This document shows positions 42,524-50,562 of a DNA stretch of 64,000 bases, in pieces. A program made the translations under genes and the position numbers. This DNA comes from Skermanella aerolata KACC 11604. GTDB taxonomy: Bacteria > Pseudomonadota > Alphaproteobacteria > Azospirillales > Azospirillaceae. Below the pieces are notes generated by a model. The model was given only the letters and a program-made list of their open reading frames with translations. It searched no databases and had not been told where the DNA came from. How positions within the stretch are numbered: the stretch's first letter is position 1; each line of letters begins with the position of its first letter. The stretch is from positions 1 through 64,000 of the forward strand of contig NZ_AVFK01000027.1 in assembly GCF_000936425.1 (NCBI RefSeq), written 5' to 3'.

Positions 42524-43360
42524 TCAGCCGGCGGAGCGACCGGCAAGCGTCGGGGGCGTGTCGCCGGGGCGGGGGGTGAAGACGGCCTGGGTGATCGCCC
42601 GCTCGATCTGCTCGCGGGTGAACGGCTTCTTGATGACCGGGCCGAGATAATCCAGCCCGCGCTGCTTCAATTCCTCGGCGAAGGCGGTCACGAAGATGAT
42701 CGGCAGCGCCCGCGTCTCGCGCAGCGCCTGCGCCGTCGTGATGCCGCTGCCGCCGTGGGCCAGCCGCAGATCCATCAGCGCCAGGCTGGGCTGGTTGGCG
42801 GCGGCTGCGGCAAGCGCCTCTTCCATGGTCGCGGCGGTGCCGCAGACCATGTGCCCCATGCCCAGGACGGTTTCCGTCAAGTCGTAGGCGATGATCGCAT
42901 CGTCCTCGACGATCAGGATATTCGCCACCAGCTGCTCGCGCATGGCGTTCTGCGCGCGGCCGAGCGCCTCGCGCGCCTCGTCGGAGGGAACGCCCATGAC
43001 GTCGGCCGCCTGCGGCGTCGACAGTTCCTCCAGGCTGACCAGAAGGAATACGCGCCTTTCAAGCTCTGGCAGGCTGCTCAGCGCCGCTTCGATCGGATGG
43101 CCGGGGGCGCCGGAAACGGCGGCGGAACCCGGATTGGCACCCTTGGCGGCGTCGAACAACCCGTTGAGCAATGTATAGAGGCGGCGTCTGGTGACAGGCT
43201 CGTCGTCCGCCTCCAGGTTGTACCGCTCAGGTTCGATCAGGGCAGCCTCAAGCGCACGGGTGACGAGATCGTCGCCGCTTGTCGTGGAACCGGTAAGCGC
43301 GCGCCCGTAGCGCCGCATATACGGTAACTGAGCCATCAGTCTCCGGGCCTGCGCTTCCAT
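42524..43360 (-). CDS. phyR: PhyR-type general stress response regulator
   Basis: 278 residues: an N-terminal sigma-factor-like domain (about 1-140; LPYMRRYGRALTGSTTSGDDLVTRALEAAL and LSSLPELERRVFLLVSLEELS) fused to a receiver (about 145-265) with VEDDAIIAYDL, the phospho-Asp in SLALMDLRLAHGGSG, IIFVTAFAEEL and Lys in VIKKPF. When phosphorylated, PhyR binds the anti-sigma factor NepR and frees EcfG-type sigma. GGAGG lies 4 bases before ATG 43360. nepR and ecfG, usually next to phyR, are not in the window. Confidence 0.94.
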   Translation of the reverse strand: MEAQARRLMAQLPYMRRYGRALTGSTTSGDDLVTRALEAALIEPERYNLEADDEPVTRRRLYTLLNGLFDAAKGANPGSAAVSGAPGHPIEAALSSLPELERRVFLLVSLEELSTPQAADVMGVPSDEAREALGRAQNAMREQLVANILIVEDDAIIAYDLTETVLGMGHMVCGTAATMEEALAAAAANQPSLALMDLRLAHGGSGITTAQALRETRALPIIFVTAFAEELKQRGLDYLGPVIKKPFTREQIERAITQAVFTPRPGDTPPTLAGRSAG

Positions 43361-43711
43361 AAAACCTCCGCTGGTCCCTTTCCGTTCCTTGAAGGGATGA
43401 TGTCTGTTTATCCCGCGCGAGGAACGAATTCAAGCCGACAGCACAAGTCTACTCCGAGGTCTTATCCTTGATAAACATAAAGAGTTATGTCGCAAACAAT
43501 AGTCTACATCGAATGATGGCATTACTTTAACGGATTGCATGTAGCCGCTCTGCCCCGCTCAACGATTTTCCCCGGATGAAATTCCCTTATGGCGGTATCG
43601 CATGTGCGATATGATCCACGGGCAGCGCCTGTCGATTGCTTCTACCACTCCCAAGCTTCCCGCCGGGGGAGCGCCGGGGCATCGGGCGGGCAGCCACCGG
43701 AAGGCCTTATT
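43361..43711. other. 351-base gap between phyR and cytochrome b561 gene
   Basis: Divergent promoter region. No frame here resembles NepR or another protein with support; a frame from 43589 is an unsupported upstream extension of the cytochrome gene. GGAAC occurs on the plus strand at 43421 and on the minus strand at 43388, but neither has a proper EcfG -10 at the right spacing. The part 43440-43530 is AT-richer, as expected of promoters. Confidence 0.45.
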
Positions 43712-44425
43712 ATGAACGATGTTGATACCCAAGGGCCTTCGGCCGGCCAGCAAAGCGTCACCGTATGGGACCTTCCCGTCCGCCTTTTCCATTGGCTGCT
43801 GGTGATTTCCATAGCCACGTCCTGGGCGGCGGCCGAACTGGGCTGGATGCGTATCCATTTCCTCAGCGGCTACACGATCCTGACGCTGCTCCTGTTCCGC
43901 CTGGGATGGGGGATCGTCGGCAGTTATCCGGCCCGATTCGCGACTTTCATCGGGGGACCGCGCGCGGCACTGGAGCACCTGCGCGAACTGCGGCTGCCGC
44001 CGGACCGGGTGCCGCCCGTTCTGGGGCACAACCCGCTGGGCGGCTGGATGGTCGTGACTTTGCTGCTGGTCCTGCTGGCCCAGGCGGGAAGCGGCCTGTT
44101 CACGAGCGACGACATCATGGTCGACGGCCCCTTCGTGGACCTTGCGTCAAACACCGCCGTCAAGACGCTGAGCACGACGCACCGCCTGCTGTTCGACCTG
44201 ATCTTCGTGCTTGTGGCGACCCATGTCGCCGTGATCGCGGCTTACCTGGTGATCCGCCGCGAGAACCTGATCCGTCCCATGATCACGGGACGCAAGACCG
44301 TCCCGGCCGGCATGGCGGCGGAAGGACTGGCGAAAATGCCTGCGCGACGTTCCGGTCTCCTGTCCGCCACCCTGGTCTTCTGCACCGCCGCCGCTCTGGT
44401 CGTCCTGTTGCTCGGGACGGCCTGA
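43712..44425 (+). CDS. Cytochrome b561 family membrane protein
   Basis: 237 residues from ATG 43712 (GGAAGG upstream). Four membrane spans with haem-ligand histidines: DLPVRLFHWLLVISIATSW (about 20-38), IHFLSGYTILTLLLFRLGWGIVGS, GGWMVVTLLLVLLAQAGSG and TTHRLLFDLIFVLVATHVAVIAAYL. It belongs to the prokaryotic b-type cytochrome group related to Ni/Fe-hydrogenase cytochrome b. These often pair with soluble c-type cytochromes, and a cytochrome c' gene converges here. A fifth short hydrophobic segment is at the C terminus. Confidence 0.92.
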   Translation: MNDVDTQGPSAGQQSVTVWDLPVRLFHWLLVISIATSWAAAELGWMRIHFLSGYTILTLLLFRLGWGIVGSYPARFATFIGGPRAALEHLRELRLPPDRVPPVLGHNPLGGWMVVTLLLVLLAQAGSGLFTSDDIMVDGPFVDLASNTAVKTLSTTHRLLFDLIFVLVATHVAVIAAYLVIRRENLIRPMITGRKTVPAGMAAEGLAKMPARRSGLLSATLVFCTAAALVVLLLGTA

Positions 44426-44451
44426 ACCGGCGCCGGCAGGTCCGCCGACGC

Positions 44452-44907
44452 CTATTCGGACCGGTAGGTGTCGTGGCATGCCTTGCAGGTTCCGCCGACC
44501 GCGCCGAACTGCTTCTGCACGGCTGCCTTGTCGCCGCTCGCCACCGCCTGGACCAGCTTGGCGCTTTCGGCCTCGAAAGCCTGAGCCTTGACGCCGAAAT
44601 CGGCTCCATTGCTCCAGACGGCGGCCTTCGCCTTGGTCTCGCCCTTGTCCGAACCGGCCGGGAAGAGCGCGGGGACCTGCTTGGAAAAAGCATTGATCGA
44701 CTGCGCGGAAGCTGCGGCGCCGGACAGGTCACCGCCCTCTTCGAGGATCTTCTTGATGGCGCCGAAGCTCTTCTTGGTGGCCTCGAAGCCTTCCTTGCGA
44801 ACCTTCAACGAGTCCTCGGCGGCATTGACGCCGAAAGAAAAAAGAGCGCCGCTGAAAATCAAGGCACCCGCAATGAGAGCAGAAGTAAACAGGTCAATCT
44901 TTCGCAT
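44452..44907 (-). CDS. Cytochrome c-prime
   Basis: 151 residues: signal peptide (1-29, ALIAGALIFSGALFSFGVNA), a four-helix bundle and a C-terminal haem motif GTCKACHDTYRSE (C-x2-CH). This C-terminal haem site is characteristic of cytochrome c' (class II), which binds NO and may protect against it. The 26-base gap to the converging cytochrome b561 gene and the widespread fusion or pairing of b561 with c' suggest both act in one electron-transfer or NO-handling route. Confidence 0.93.
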   Translation of the reverse strand: MRKIDLFTSALIAGALIFSGALFSFGVNAAEDSLKVRKEGFEATKKSFGAIKKILEEGGDLSGAAASAQSINAFSKQVPALFPAGSDKGETKAKAAVWSNGADFGVKAQAFEAESAKLVQAVASGDKAAVQKQFGAVGGTCKACHDTYRSE

Positions 44908-45051
44908 TCCGATATTATCCGATTTTTAGGTTGGTATGCTGCGGTGCAAACCCTTGCGAGGCCGATGCATGGTTGTCAATCCACCGATCCGACTCTTCTG
45001 CTCGGATATAACCCGTGATCGTTTTCCAAAGATCATTCCTGGTCCGGAACC

Positions 45052-46371
45052 ATGCCCGGAACAGCGGGTTATTCCGGAGCAATGCAAGACATGCTGCTCC
45101 TCACTCCCGGCATACCGCACCCGGCCCAGCCGGGAGCTTCGATGCGTTCCTGGAGGATGCTGCGGCACCTATCCGGAAGTTACAGGGTCCACCTCGGCTG
45201 TTTTGCCGACGACTCGGTCGATCGCCGGCACGAGGGCTTCGTCAGGCAGTTCTGCCATAGCGTCTTCTTCGCGCGGAGCGAGCGCCCGCCGTCACGCAAG
45301 GCAGCTTCCGCCGGACTGCTCAACCTCGGCCGGTCCCGCCATCCGGTGCGCGATGCGGCGCTGATGGCCTGGGTAGAGCGGGTTTGGAACGAACGCCGGC
45401 CGACGCGGGTCCTGGCCCTGTGCCCGACGATGGCCCCCTATGCCCTGATGCGTCCGGACCTGCCTGCCCGGCGGGTGCTCGACCGGTCGGATATCGGCGG
45501 AGACGCACTGAACGATGGCGCGCTGAACGACGGGCCGCCGACCGACGGATGGCGGCCGACCCAAGGCATCTGGCGCTGGCTTCAGGCACGCGAACTGCGT
45601 GCCCTGATGCTGCTGGACCAGCACCGGCTGGCACCCTGGGACGCCAGCCTCCTGAACAGCGGCCCCGCCGTTGACAGGCTCAGGCAGCTTCTTCCTGAAG
45701 TGGCCTGCCGCATCCATCATGTACCGGACGGCATCGACACGGTGCGGTTCTCTCCCGGCGGCCACTACGCCGCCCCGCCGTCCTTCGACGGCCGGGCGAT
45801 CATGCTGGCCGGCTTGCCGGCAGCCCCGGGGGCCGGTTTGGCGGACAGCGGAGCGCATGCCGAGGCGGCATCCTGGTTCGCCACCCAAGTCCTGCCGAAG
45901 GTCCTCGCCGTGGCGTCCGACTGCCGGCTGGTCGTGGCCTCCTCCGGGCCGGCGCCGCCGCTGCCCCATCCCGTGGGCCATTCCGGCGTGATCCTGGCCA
46001 CGGACGTCCAGGACATCCGCCCCTGGCTGGCCCAGGCTACGGTCGTCGTGGCGCCGTTCCGGACGCCCAACCCCCGACCTGTGCTGGAGGCGATGGCCAT
46101 GGCCCGGCCGGTCGTCGCGGCGCCTGGCGCCCTCGGCGGCTACCTTGAACAGATCGAGCGCGACCTTTGGCTTGCCGGAGAACCCGCGGATTTCGCCCAT
46201 GCCGTCCTGGCGGCCCTGCATCCGCCGCTCGGGACTGCCGTGGGCCGCGCCGCCCGGGCACGGATCGTCGCCGGCCATTCGTGGGAAGCGGGACTGGCAC
46301 GCCTGGACGCCGTCCTGGAGGGACGCGCCATACCGCGTGCGGAACGCGCGAGGCCGATCACCCTCGGGTGA
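45052..46371 (+). CDS. Glycosyltransferase, GT-B fold
   Basis: 439 residues from ATG 45052; ATG 45082 or 45091 (giving MLLLTPGIPHPAQPG) is also possible and the latter has the most family-like N terminus. The N-terminal part (TPGIPHPAQPGASMRSWRMLRHLSGSYRVHLGCFAD) resembles sugar transferases of the exosortase/PEP-CTERM type; the C-terminal part has VHHVPDGIDTVRFSPG-like and EAMAMARPVVAAPGAL motifs. The acceptor is unknown. It stands alone, with no exopolysaccharide genes nearby. Confidence 0.82.
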   Translation: MPGTAGYSGAMQDMLLLTPGIPHPAQPGASMRSWRMLRHLSGSYRVHLGCFADDSVDRRHEGFVRQFCHSVFFARSERPPSRKAASAGLLNLGRSRHPVRDAALMAWVERVWNERRPTRVLALCPTMAPYALMRPDLPARRVLDRSDIGGDALNDGALNDGPPTDGWRPTQGIWRWLQARELRALMLLDQHRLAPWDASLLNSGPAVDRLRQLLPEVACRIHHVPDGIDTVRFSPGGHYAAPPSFDGRAIMLAGLPAAPGAGLADSGAHAEAASWFATQVLPKVLAVASDCRLVVASSGPAPPLPHPVGHSGVILATDVQDIRPWLAQATVVVAPFRTPNPRPVLEAMAMARPVVAAPGALGGYLEQIERDLWLAGEPADFAHAVLAALHPPLGTAVGRAARARIVAGHSWEAGLARLDAVLEGRAIPRAERARPITLG

Positions 46372-46620
46372 ATTCCGGGACGGCGGGCCGACCGTGGGGT
46401 GGTCCTTATAGTGCCAAAGGCTCAGCGGCATGTCGCCGCATTCTGCCGGTAAACCTGCCCTCGTTTCGGATAGGCGAAGCATCCCGAAATGAGCCATGCT
46501 ATAGGCGCGTCAACGGGCGGATGCCCGGATCGGCAATGGGGCGGCGGGCGATCCTGCGGGAATGCCCGCACGCCCGCGCGGCCGGCAACACCGACCGGAT
46601 TAGTGTAGAGGAGGCTTTTG

Positions 46621-46857
46621 GTGCCAAACAAGCAGTTGCTTCACCTTGTTTTCGGCGGACAGTTGGTTCGCCCGGATTCGACCGAATTCGTCGATCCGAG
46701 CAAGCTTCACATCGTCGGTATCTTTCCGAGCTATGCGGAAGCCTACTCCGCCTGGCGCGGCGCTTCCGCGGCAACCATCGATGACGCGCATATGCGCTAT
46801 TTCATCGTTCACATGCACCGCTTCCTCGATCCCCACGTCGAAACGCACGGGCACTGA
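46621..46857 (+). CDS. DUF4170 domain protein
   Basis: 78 residues. GTG 46621 is chosen because AGAGGAGG ends 6 bases upstream; TTG at 46618 would be only 3 bases from it. The protein matches DUF4170: LHLVFGGQLVRPDSTEFVDPSKLHIVGIFPSYAEAYSAWRGASAATIDDAHMRYFIVHMHR. Members are small alphaproteobacterial proteins of unknown function, often near lipid or inositol-phosphatase genes, which is not the case here. A terminator follows 140 bases after the stop. Confidence 0.9.
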   Translation: MPNKQLLHLVFGGQLVRPDSTEFVDPSKLHIVGIFPSYAEAYSAWRGASAATIDDAHMRYFIVHMHRFLDPHVETHGH

Positions 46858-46998
46858 AGGAACTGCCGGGCTCCCGCCACGATTGGAAAGAAACGTGCTT
46901 GTTTCGATCCATGGCTTACCATTAACCAATCCGCAAGACTTCTGCGAATAAGGTTAACGAGCCCTGGCTGAGGGTGAGGCAAGTGTTCCCGACTTATT
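46858..46998 (+). ncRNA. Structured 3' UTR or small RNA candidate
   Basis: Between the DUF4170 stop and the terminator is a region with nested pairing: TTAACC (46921-46926) with GGTTAA further on, enclosing CGCA/TGCG. It could be a 3' UTR-derived small RNA sharing the terminator at 46999. There is no conserved family I can name. Evidence is structural only, so confidence is low. Confidence 0.25.
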
Positions 46999-47040
46999 GG
47001 GTGCGGACGCCGGTAACCTGGCGCCGCACCCTTTCTTTTC
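46999..47040 (+). terminator. Intrinsic terminator downstream of the DUF4170 gene
   Basis: GGGTGCGG-A-CGCC (46999-47011) pairs with GGCG-CCGCACCC (47020-47031), 12 bp with a single bulged A, loop GGTAACCT, followed by TTTCTTTTC. The remaining gap to 47260 (about 220 bases) is AT-richer and holds no supported gene; it probably contains the promoter of the next gene. Confidence 0.85.
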
Positions 47041-47260
47041 TCCGCCGGAACTCTCCCTCCCACTGCCTCACCGTCAGGGCGATTAACTTTCAAGCCGTCG
47101 ATCGCTTCGAGAATAGGCATATGATCGATTGCTGATGGCTTAAAATAGCAGATATGCGATAATGAGAGACTGAAACCGCGAATAGAAGAGATCCCGTCGT
47201 GCAAAAGTTGTCTAATTCAAAGAATCCTGCCGTAATAAGTTGGTTAATCGGATAGCGGAT

Positions 47261-47791
47261 ATGCTTGAACAGGATAATGACGCTGACATTCTTCATGGCA
47301 TTCAAGACGGAGAGTTGGAAGATTTTCTGACTTGGCGCGGACGCGTGCGTGGAGCAAACATTTCAGAAAAGACATTGCTCGCCACCGACTATCTCAACCA
47401 CTTCAACGAAATCGTGATGCTGATCGAGATGATGCCGGACATGCCCGACATGATCGAGGATTGCCGTCTCTGGCGCCCCAAGTCCTACCAGCAGCATTTC
47501 CGCGACAGCGGTTTCTCCGAAAAGGAATTGGCGATCGAAGCCTACGATCATGTCCCCAACAAGTTCCGCACGCCTTTCGAAGCGACCATAGCGCAGATGG
47601 ATGCCGTCATTCTCTTCACGCTCGGCCGCATGGAAGCGGCCCATGGTGCCGGAGACGACCAGCGGCTGAAGTTCGATTGCGCGACATCGGTCGAGATGCT
47701 GCACAAGATCATGCAGGTCGCAAACGGGATCATCCATGGAACAACCCATGTGATGCAGCAGGGCGAGATCGACGATTATATGGGTGTATAG
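47261..47791 (+). CDS. Hypothetical protein upstream of the CoA-ligase
   Basis: 176 residues from ATG 47261; a TTG at 47240 would add 7. The protein is acidic and Met-rich in the centre (HFNEIVMLIEMMPDMPDMIEDCRLW) and predicted mostly helical. No membrane span, signal or catalytic motif is visible, and I do not recognise the family. It lies 97 bases before the CoA-ligase gene on the same strand, with a hairpin between. Codon use fits the host. Confidence 0.65.
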   Translation: MLEQDNDADILHGIQDGELEDFLTWRGRVRGANISEKTLLATDYLNHFNEIVMLIEMMPDMPDMIEDCRLWRPKSYQQHFRDSGFSEKELAIEAYDHVPNKFRTPFEATIAQMDAVILFTLGRMEAAHGAGDDQRLKFDCATSVEMLHKIMQVANGIIHGTTHVMQQGEIDDYMGV

Positions 47792-47809
47792 TTATGAAGC
47801 CCGATAATG

Positions 47810-47852
47810 ATTGCTGTGCTAATTGTTTGTGACAGCAATTACATAATTTTTT
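47810..47852 (+). terminator. Probable weak terminator after the 176-residue gene
   Basis: ATTGCTGT (47810-47817) pairs with ACAGCAAT (47832-47839), loop of 14, followed by TACATAATTTTTT. The stem is short and AT-rich. If functional, it separates the hypothetical gene from the CoA-ligase gene. Confidence 0.45.
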
Positions 47853-47888
47853 CGTCTCAAGCGAGCTATTGTTGTTACGAGTAGCGGC

Positions 47889-49610
47889 ATGGTAATACCA
47901 ACCATGTCCCCGCCGAACCAGCCGCATACCGCTTCGACCGGAGACCGCAACGACGGTCCCGGACATGCTTCGGACGCTCCCGACGCGCCGCTCGATACCT
48001 TCGCGCGCGACCGGTTGCCGGACGCCCGGCAATGGCCCGACCTTCTGTTCGGAAACTCCCGCTATCGCTTCCAGGGACCTTTGAACATCTCGGGGGAACT
48101 GCTGGATGTCAATCTGGCCCGGGGCAGGGGAGATCATCCCTGTCTCATCGACTCCACCACCGGCCAGACGACGACCTATCGGCAATTGTCGGAGCAGGTC
48201 GCCAGGATAGCCCATGTGCTGACCGGGGACATGGGACTTCGTACCGGCAACCGGGTCCTGATCAGGTCCCCCAATTCTCCCATGATGGTGGCGTGCTGGC
48301 TGGCGGTCGTGAGGGCGGGCGGCATCGTCGTGCCGACCATGCCGCTGCTCCGTGCCCGTGAACTGGGGCAGATCCGCGACCGGCTGGAGATCGGACTGGC
48401 GCTGTGCGACGACCGGCTGGTCTCCGAACTGGAAGCTGCCGGCTCGGGTGCCGACAGATCCCTGCGGATCCTGACATTTTCCGACCTTGCCCGGCGCATG
48501 CGCGGGAAACCGGCGGATTTCACCCCTGCCAGGACCGACGCCGCCGATATCTGCCTGATCGCCTTTACCTCCGGCACCACCGGCGTTCCCAAGGCTGCCG
48601 TCCATTTCCATCGGGACCTGATGGCCGTGACCGAGGGATTGCCGCGTTCGGTGCTCGATGCACGGCGGGAAGACGTGTTCTGTGCCGGATCGTCGCTCGC
48701 CTTCACCTACGGCCTGGGTGGAGCCATCCTGTTCCCTCTCCGGCTGGGCGCCACGAGCGTCCTGGTCGAGGCGCCGACGCCCGAAGCGCTGCTGGACGCG
48801 CTGTCGGATCATTCGGTGACGATCTGCCTGTCCATTCCGACCGCCTACCGGTCCATGACCCCTCTGGCGGCCAGCCGGGAAATGCCGAAGCTCCGGGCCT
48901 GTATTTCCGCGGCGGAAACCTTGCCGGCGCGGGTCATCGACAACTGGCGGTCGATCACCGGCCTGCCGATCGTCGACACCATCGGGTCGACCGAAATGCT
49001 GCATACCTTCATCGCCAACCCGCCGGACGCCCTGCGCCCCGGTGCTACCGGCAAGCCCTTGCCGGGGTACGACGCCATCGTGGTCGATGACGAGTTCCGC
49101 CCGGTGCCTGTGGGTGAAGTCGGACGGCTTTCGGTCCGCGGGCCGGTCGGCTGCCGCTACCTGGACGACCCACGGCAGACCCAGTACGTCCAGAACGGCT
49201 GGAACGTGACCGGCGACGCCTTCCTTGTCGATGAGGACGGCTATTTCTGGTACCGAGGGCGTACCGACGACATGATCGTGTCCGCCGGCTACAATATTTC
49301 CGGCATAGAAATCGAGACCGTCCTGCTGGAACACGCCGCCGTCCGGGAATGCGCCGTGGTCGCCTCGCCCGACGACAGGCGCGGCATGATCCCCAAGGCG
49401 TTCGTGGTCCCGCGCGAGCCGCTGCGGCTCGGTTCCAATTTGGTAGGCGAGTTGCAGGAGTTTGTGAAAAAGCAGATCGCGCCTTATAAATATCCCCGCC
49501 GGGTAGAATTTCTCGACGCCTTGCCGCGCACTGAAACCGGTAAAATTCAGCGTTTCAAGCTTAGGGAAATGGAAATCGAACGGGTTGCGGCGGCAAAAAC
49601 CGAAATATAA
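47889..49610 (+). CDS. Benzoate/2-aminobenzoate-CoA ligase-like AMP-forming enzyme
   Basis: 573 residues. ANL superfamily: the P-loop-like A3 motif FTSGTTGVPKAAVHFHRD (about 227-244), AETLP...STEMLHTF (A5), GDAFLVDEDGYFWYRGRTDDMIVSAGYNISGIEIE (A7-A8) and the catalytic Lys in PRTETGKIQRFKL near the end. The arrangement and sequence are closest to benzoate or 2-aminobenzoate-CoA ligases. There is no benzoyl-CoA degradation gene beside it. Its place upstream of RpfG/RpfC-like genes recalls rpfB, an acyl-CoA ligase of DSF clusters, but RpfB is of a different (long-chain) subfamily. The substrate is open. Confidence 0.85.
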   Translation: MVIPTMSPPNQPHTASTGDRNDGPGHASDAPDAPLDTFARDRLPDARQWPDLLFGNSRYRFQGPLNISGELLDVNLARGRGDHPCLIDSTTGQTTTYRQLSEQVARIAHVLTGDMGLRTGNRVLIRSPNSPMMVACWLAVVRAGGIVVPTMPLLRARELGQIRDRLEIGLALCDDRLVSELEAAGSGADRSLRILTFSDLARRMRGKPADFTPARTDAADICLIAFTSGTTGVPKAAVHFHRDLMAVTEGLPRSVLDARREDVFCAGSSLAFTYGLGGAILFPLRLGATSVLVEAPTPEALLDALSDHSVTICLSIPTAYRSMTPLAASREMPKLRACISAAETLPARVIDNWRSITGLPIVDTIGSTEMLHTFIANPPDALRPGATGKPLPGYDAIVVDDEFRPVPVGEVGRLSVRGPVGCRYLDDPRQTQYVQNGWNVTGDAFLVDEDGYFWYRGRTDDMIVSAGYNISGIEIETVLLEHAAVRECAVVASPDDRRGMIPKAFVVPREPLRLGSNLVGELQEFVKKQIAPYKYPRRVEFLDALPRTETGKIQRFKLREMEIERVAAAKTEI

Positions 49611-49689
49611 TTTTCGGTTGTCATTGCAGCGTGTCTCCGGATTGGTAACTTCCCGTCAAGAATGGATGGGTTAGTGTGCATTCTGAGCG

Positions 49690-50562
49690 ATGCCGGATCG
49701 GTATGGATGCGGTGTCACCAACCCTGCACATGAATCGTCACGAGCCCATTGCGCACCTATGCCCATTGTCGTCGTCGTGGACGATCGCCGCATCAATCTG
49801 AAGATCCTGTCAAAGCTGGCCGGTTCGCTGGCCGCTGACATCATCGTCCACGCTTTTTCAGACCCGGTGGAAGCCTTGGACTGGACGGCGAGCAATTGCC
49901 CGGACCTTTGCATTACCGATTTCAAAATGCCCGTACTGGACGGCGCCGCTTTCATCCGGCGCTTCCGTGCCCAGCCCGACCGGACGCATGTTCCGGTCGT
50001 CGTCGTAACGGCTTTCGACGACGCCCGCCTGAGACGGCAGGCGCTGGAGGCGGGAGCGGACGATTTCCTGCTGGGACCCGTCGATCCGCTGGAGTTCCGC
50101 GCCCGCGTCAGGACGCTGCTGACGCTCCGGCGGCAGCACCTGCTGCTGCGGGGACAGAACCCGCGGGCCACCGTCGCCCGGGCGCGCGATCTCGTCGCCG
50201 TCCTGGACACCGTCCCGGCCATGGTATCCGCCACCGGCCCGGATGGCCGGTATCAATATGTCAACCGCACCTATGCCGCGGCACTGGGAGTCACCGCCGA
50301 AAGGGCGGTGGGCCGGTCGCCCGCGGATCTGCTGCCGCGAGACGGCGGGACGCGCGCCATGGCGCTCGACCGGCGCGTCGCGGACCGGGGTGAGCCGATG
50401 ACCCCGTTTGAGGAGGAGGTCGAGATGCCCGACGGCGTCTGTCGCACCTTGGTTACGCTGAAGACACCCGTTCGCAACCGTGCCGGCGCCATCGTCCGCA
50501 TCGTCACGGTCTCGATGGACGTGACCGCCCGCTCCCGTCTGGTCGATGGAGAACCGGCATGA
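49690..50562 (+). CDS. Response regulator with receiver and PAS domains
   Basis: 290 residues; ATG 49759 (MPIVVVVDDRRINLKIL) is a likely true start and would give 267. The receiver (about 24-150) has VVDDRR, the phospho-Asp in CITDFKMPVLDGAAF and T in VVVTAF; the late Lys is replaced (LLGP). The receiver looks like that of RpfG-type proteins (FSDPVEALDW). A PAS domain follows (about 165-285, VLDTVPAMVSATGPDGRYQYVNRTYAAALG). There is no HD-GYP, GGDEF, EAL or DNA-binding output. Its stop overlaps the next start as ATGA. Confidence 0.85.
   Translation: MPDRYGCGVTNPAHESSRAHCAPMPIVVVVDDRRINLKILSKLAGSLAADIIVHAFSDPVEALDWTASNCPDLCITDFKMPVLDGAAFIRRFRAQPDRTHVPVVVVTAFDDARLRRQALEAGADDFLLGPVDPLEFRARVRTLLTLRRQHLLLRGQNPRATVARARDLVAVLDTVPAMVSATGPDGRYQYVNRTYAAALGVTAERAVGRSPADLLPRDGGTRAMALDRRVADRGEPMTPFEEEVEMPDGVCRTLVTLKTPVRNRAGAIVRIVTVSMDVTARSRLVDGEPA

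Noticed and set aside
43363-43388. Possible EcfG-type promoter before phyR (GGAAC-N17-GGTT on the minus strand)
   Set aside because: The -10 would coincide with the phyR ribosome site and lacks the usual CGTT, leaving no leader.
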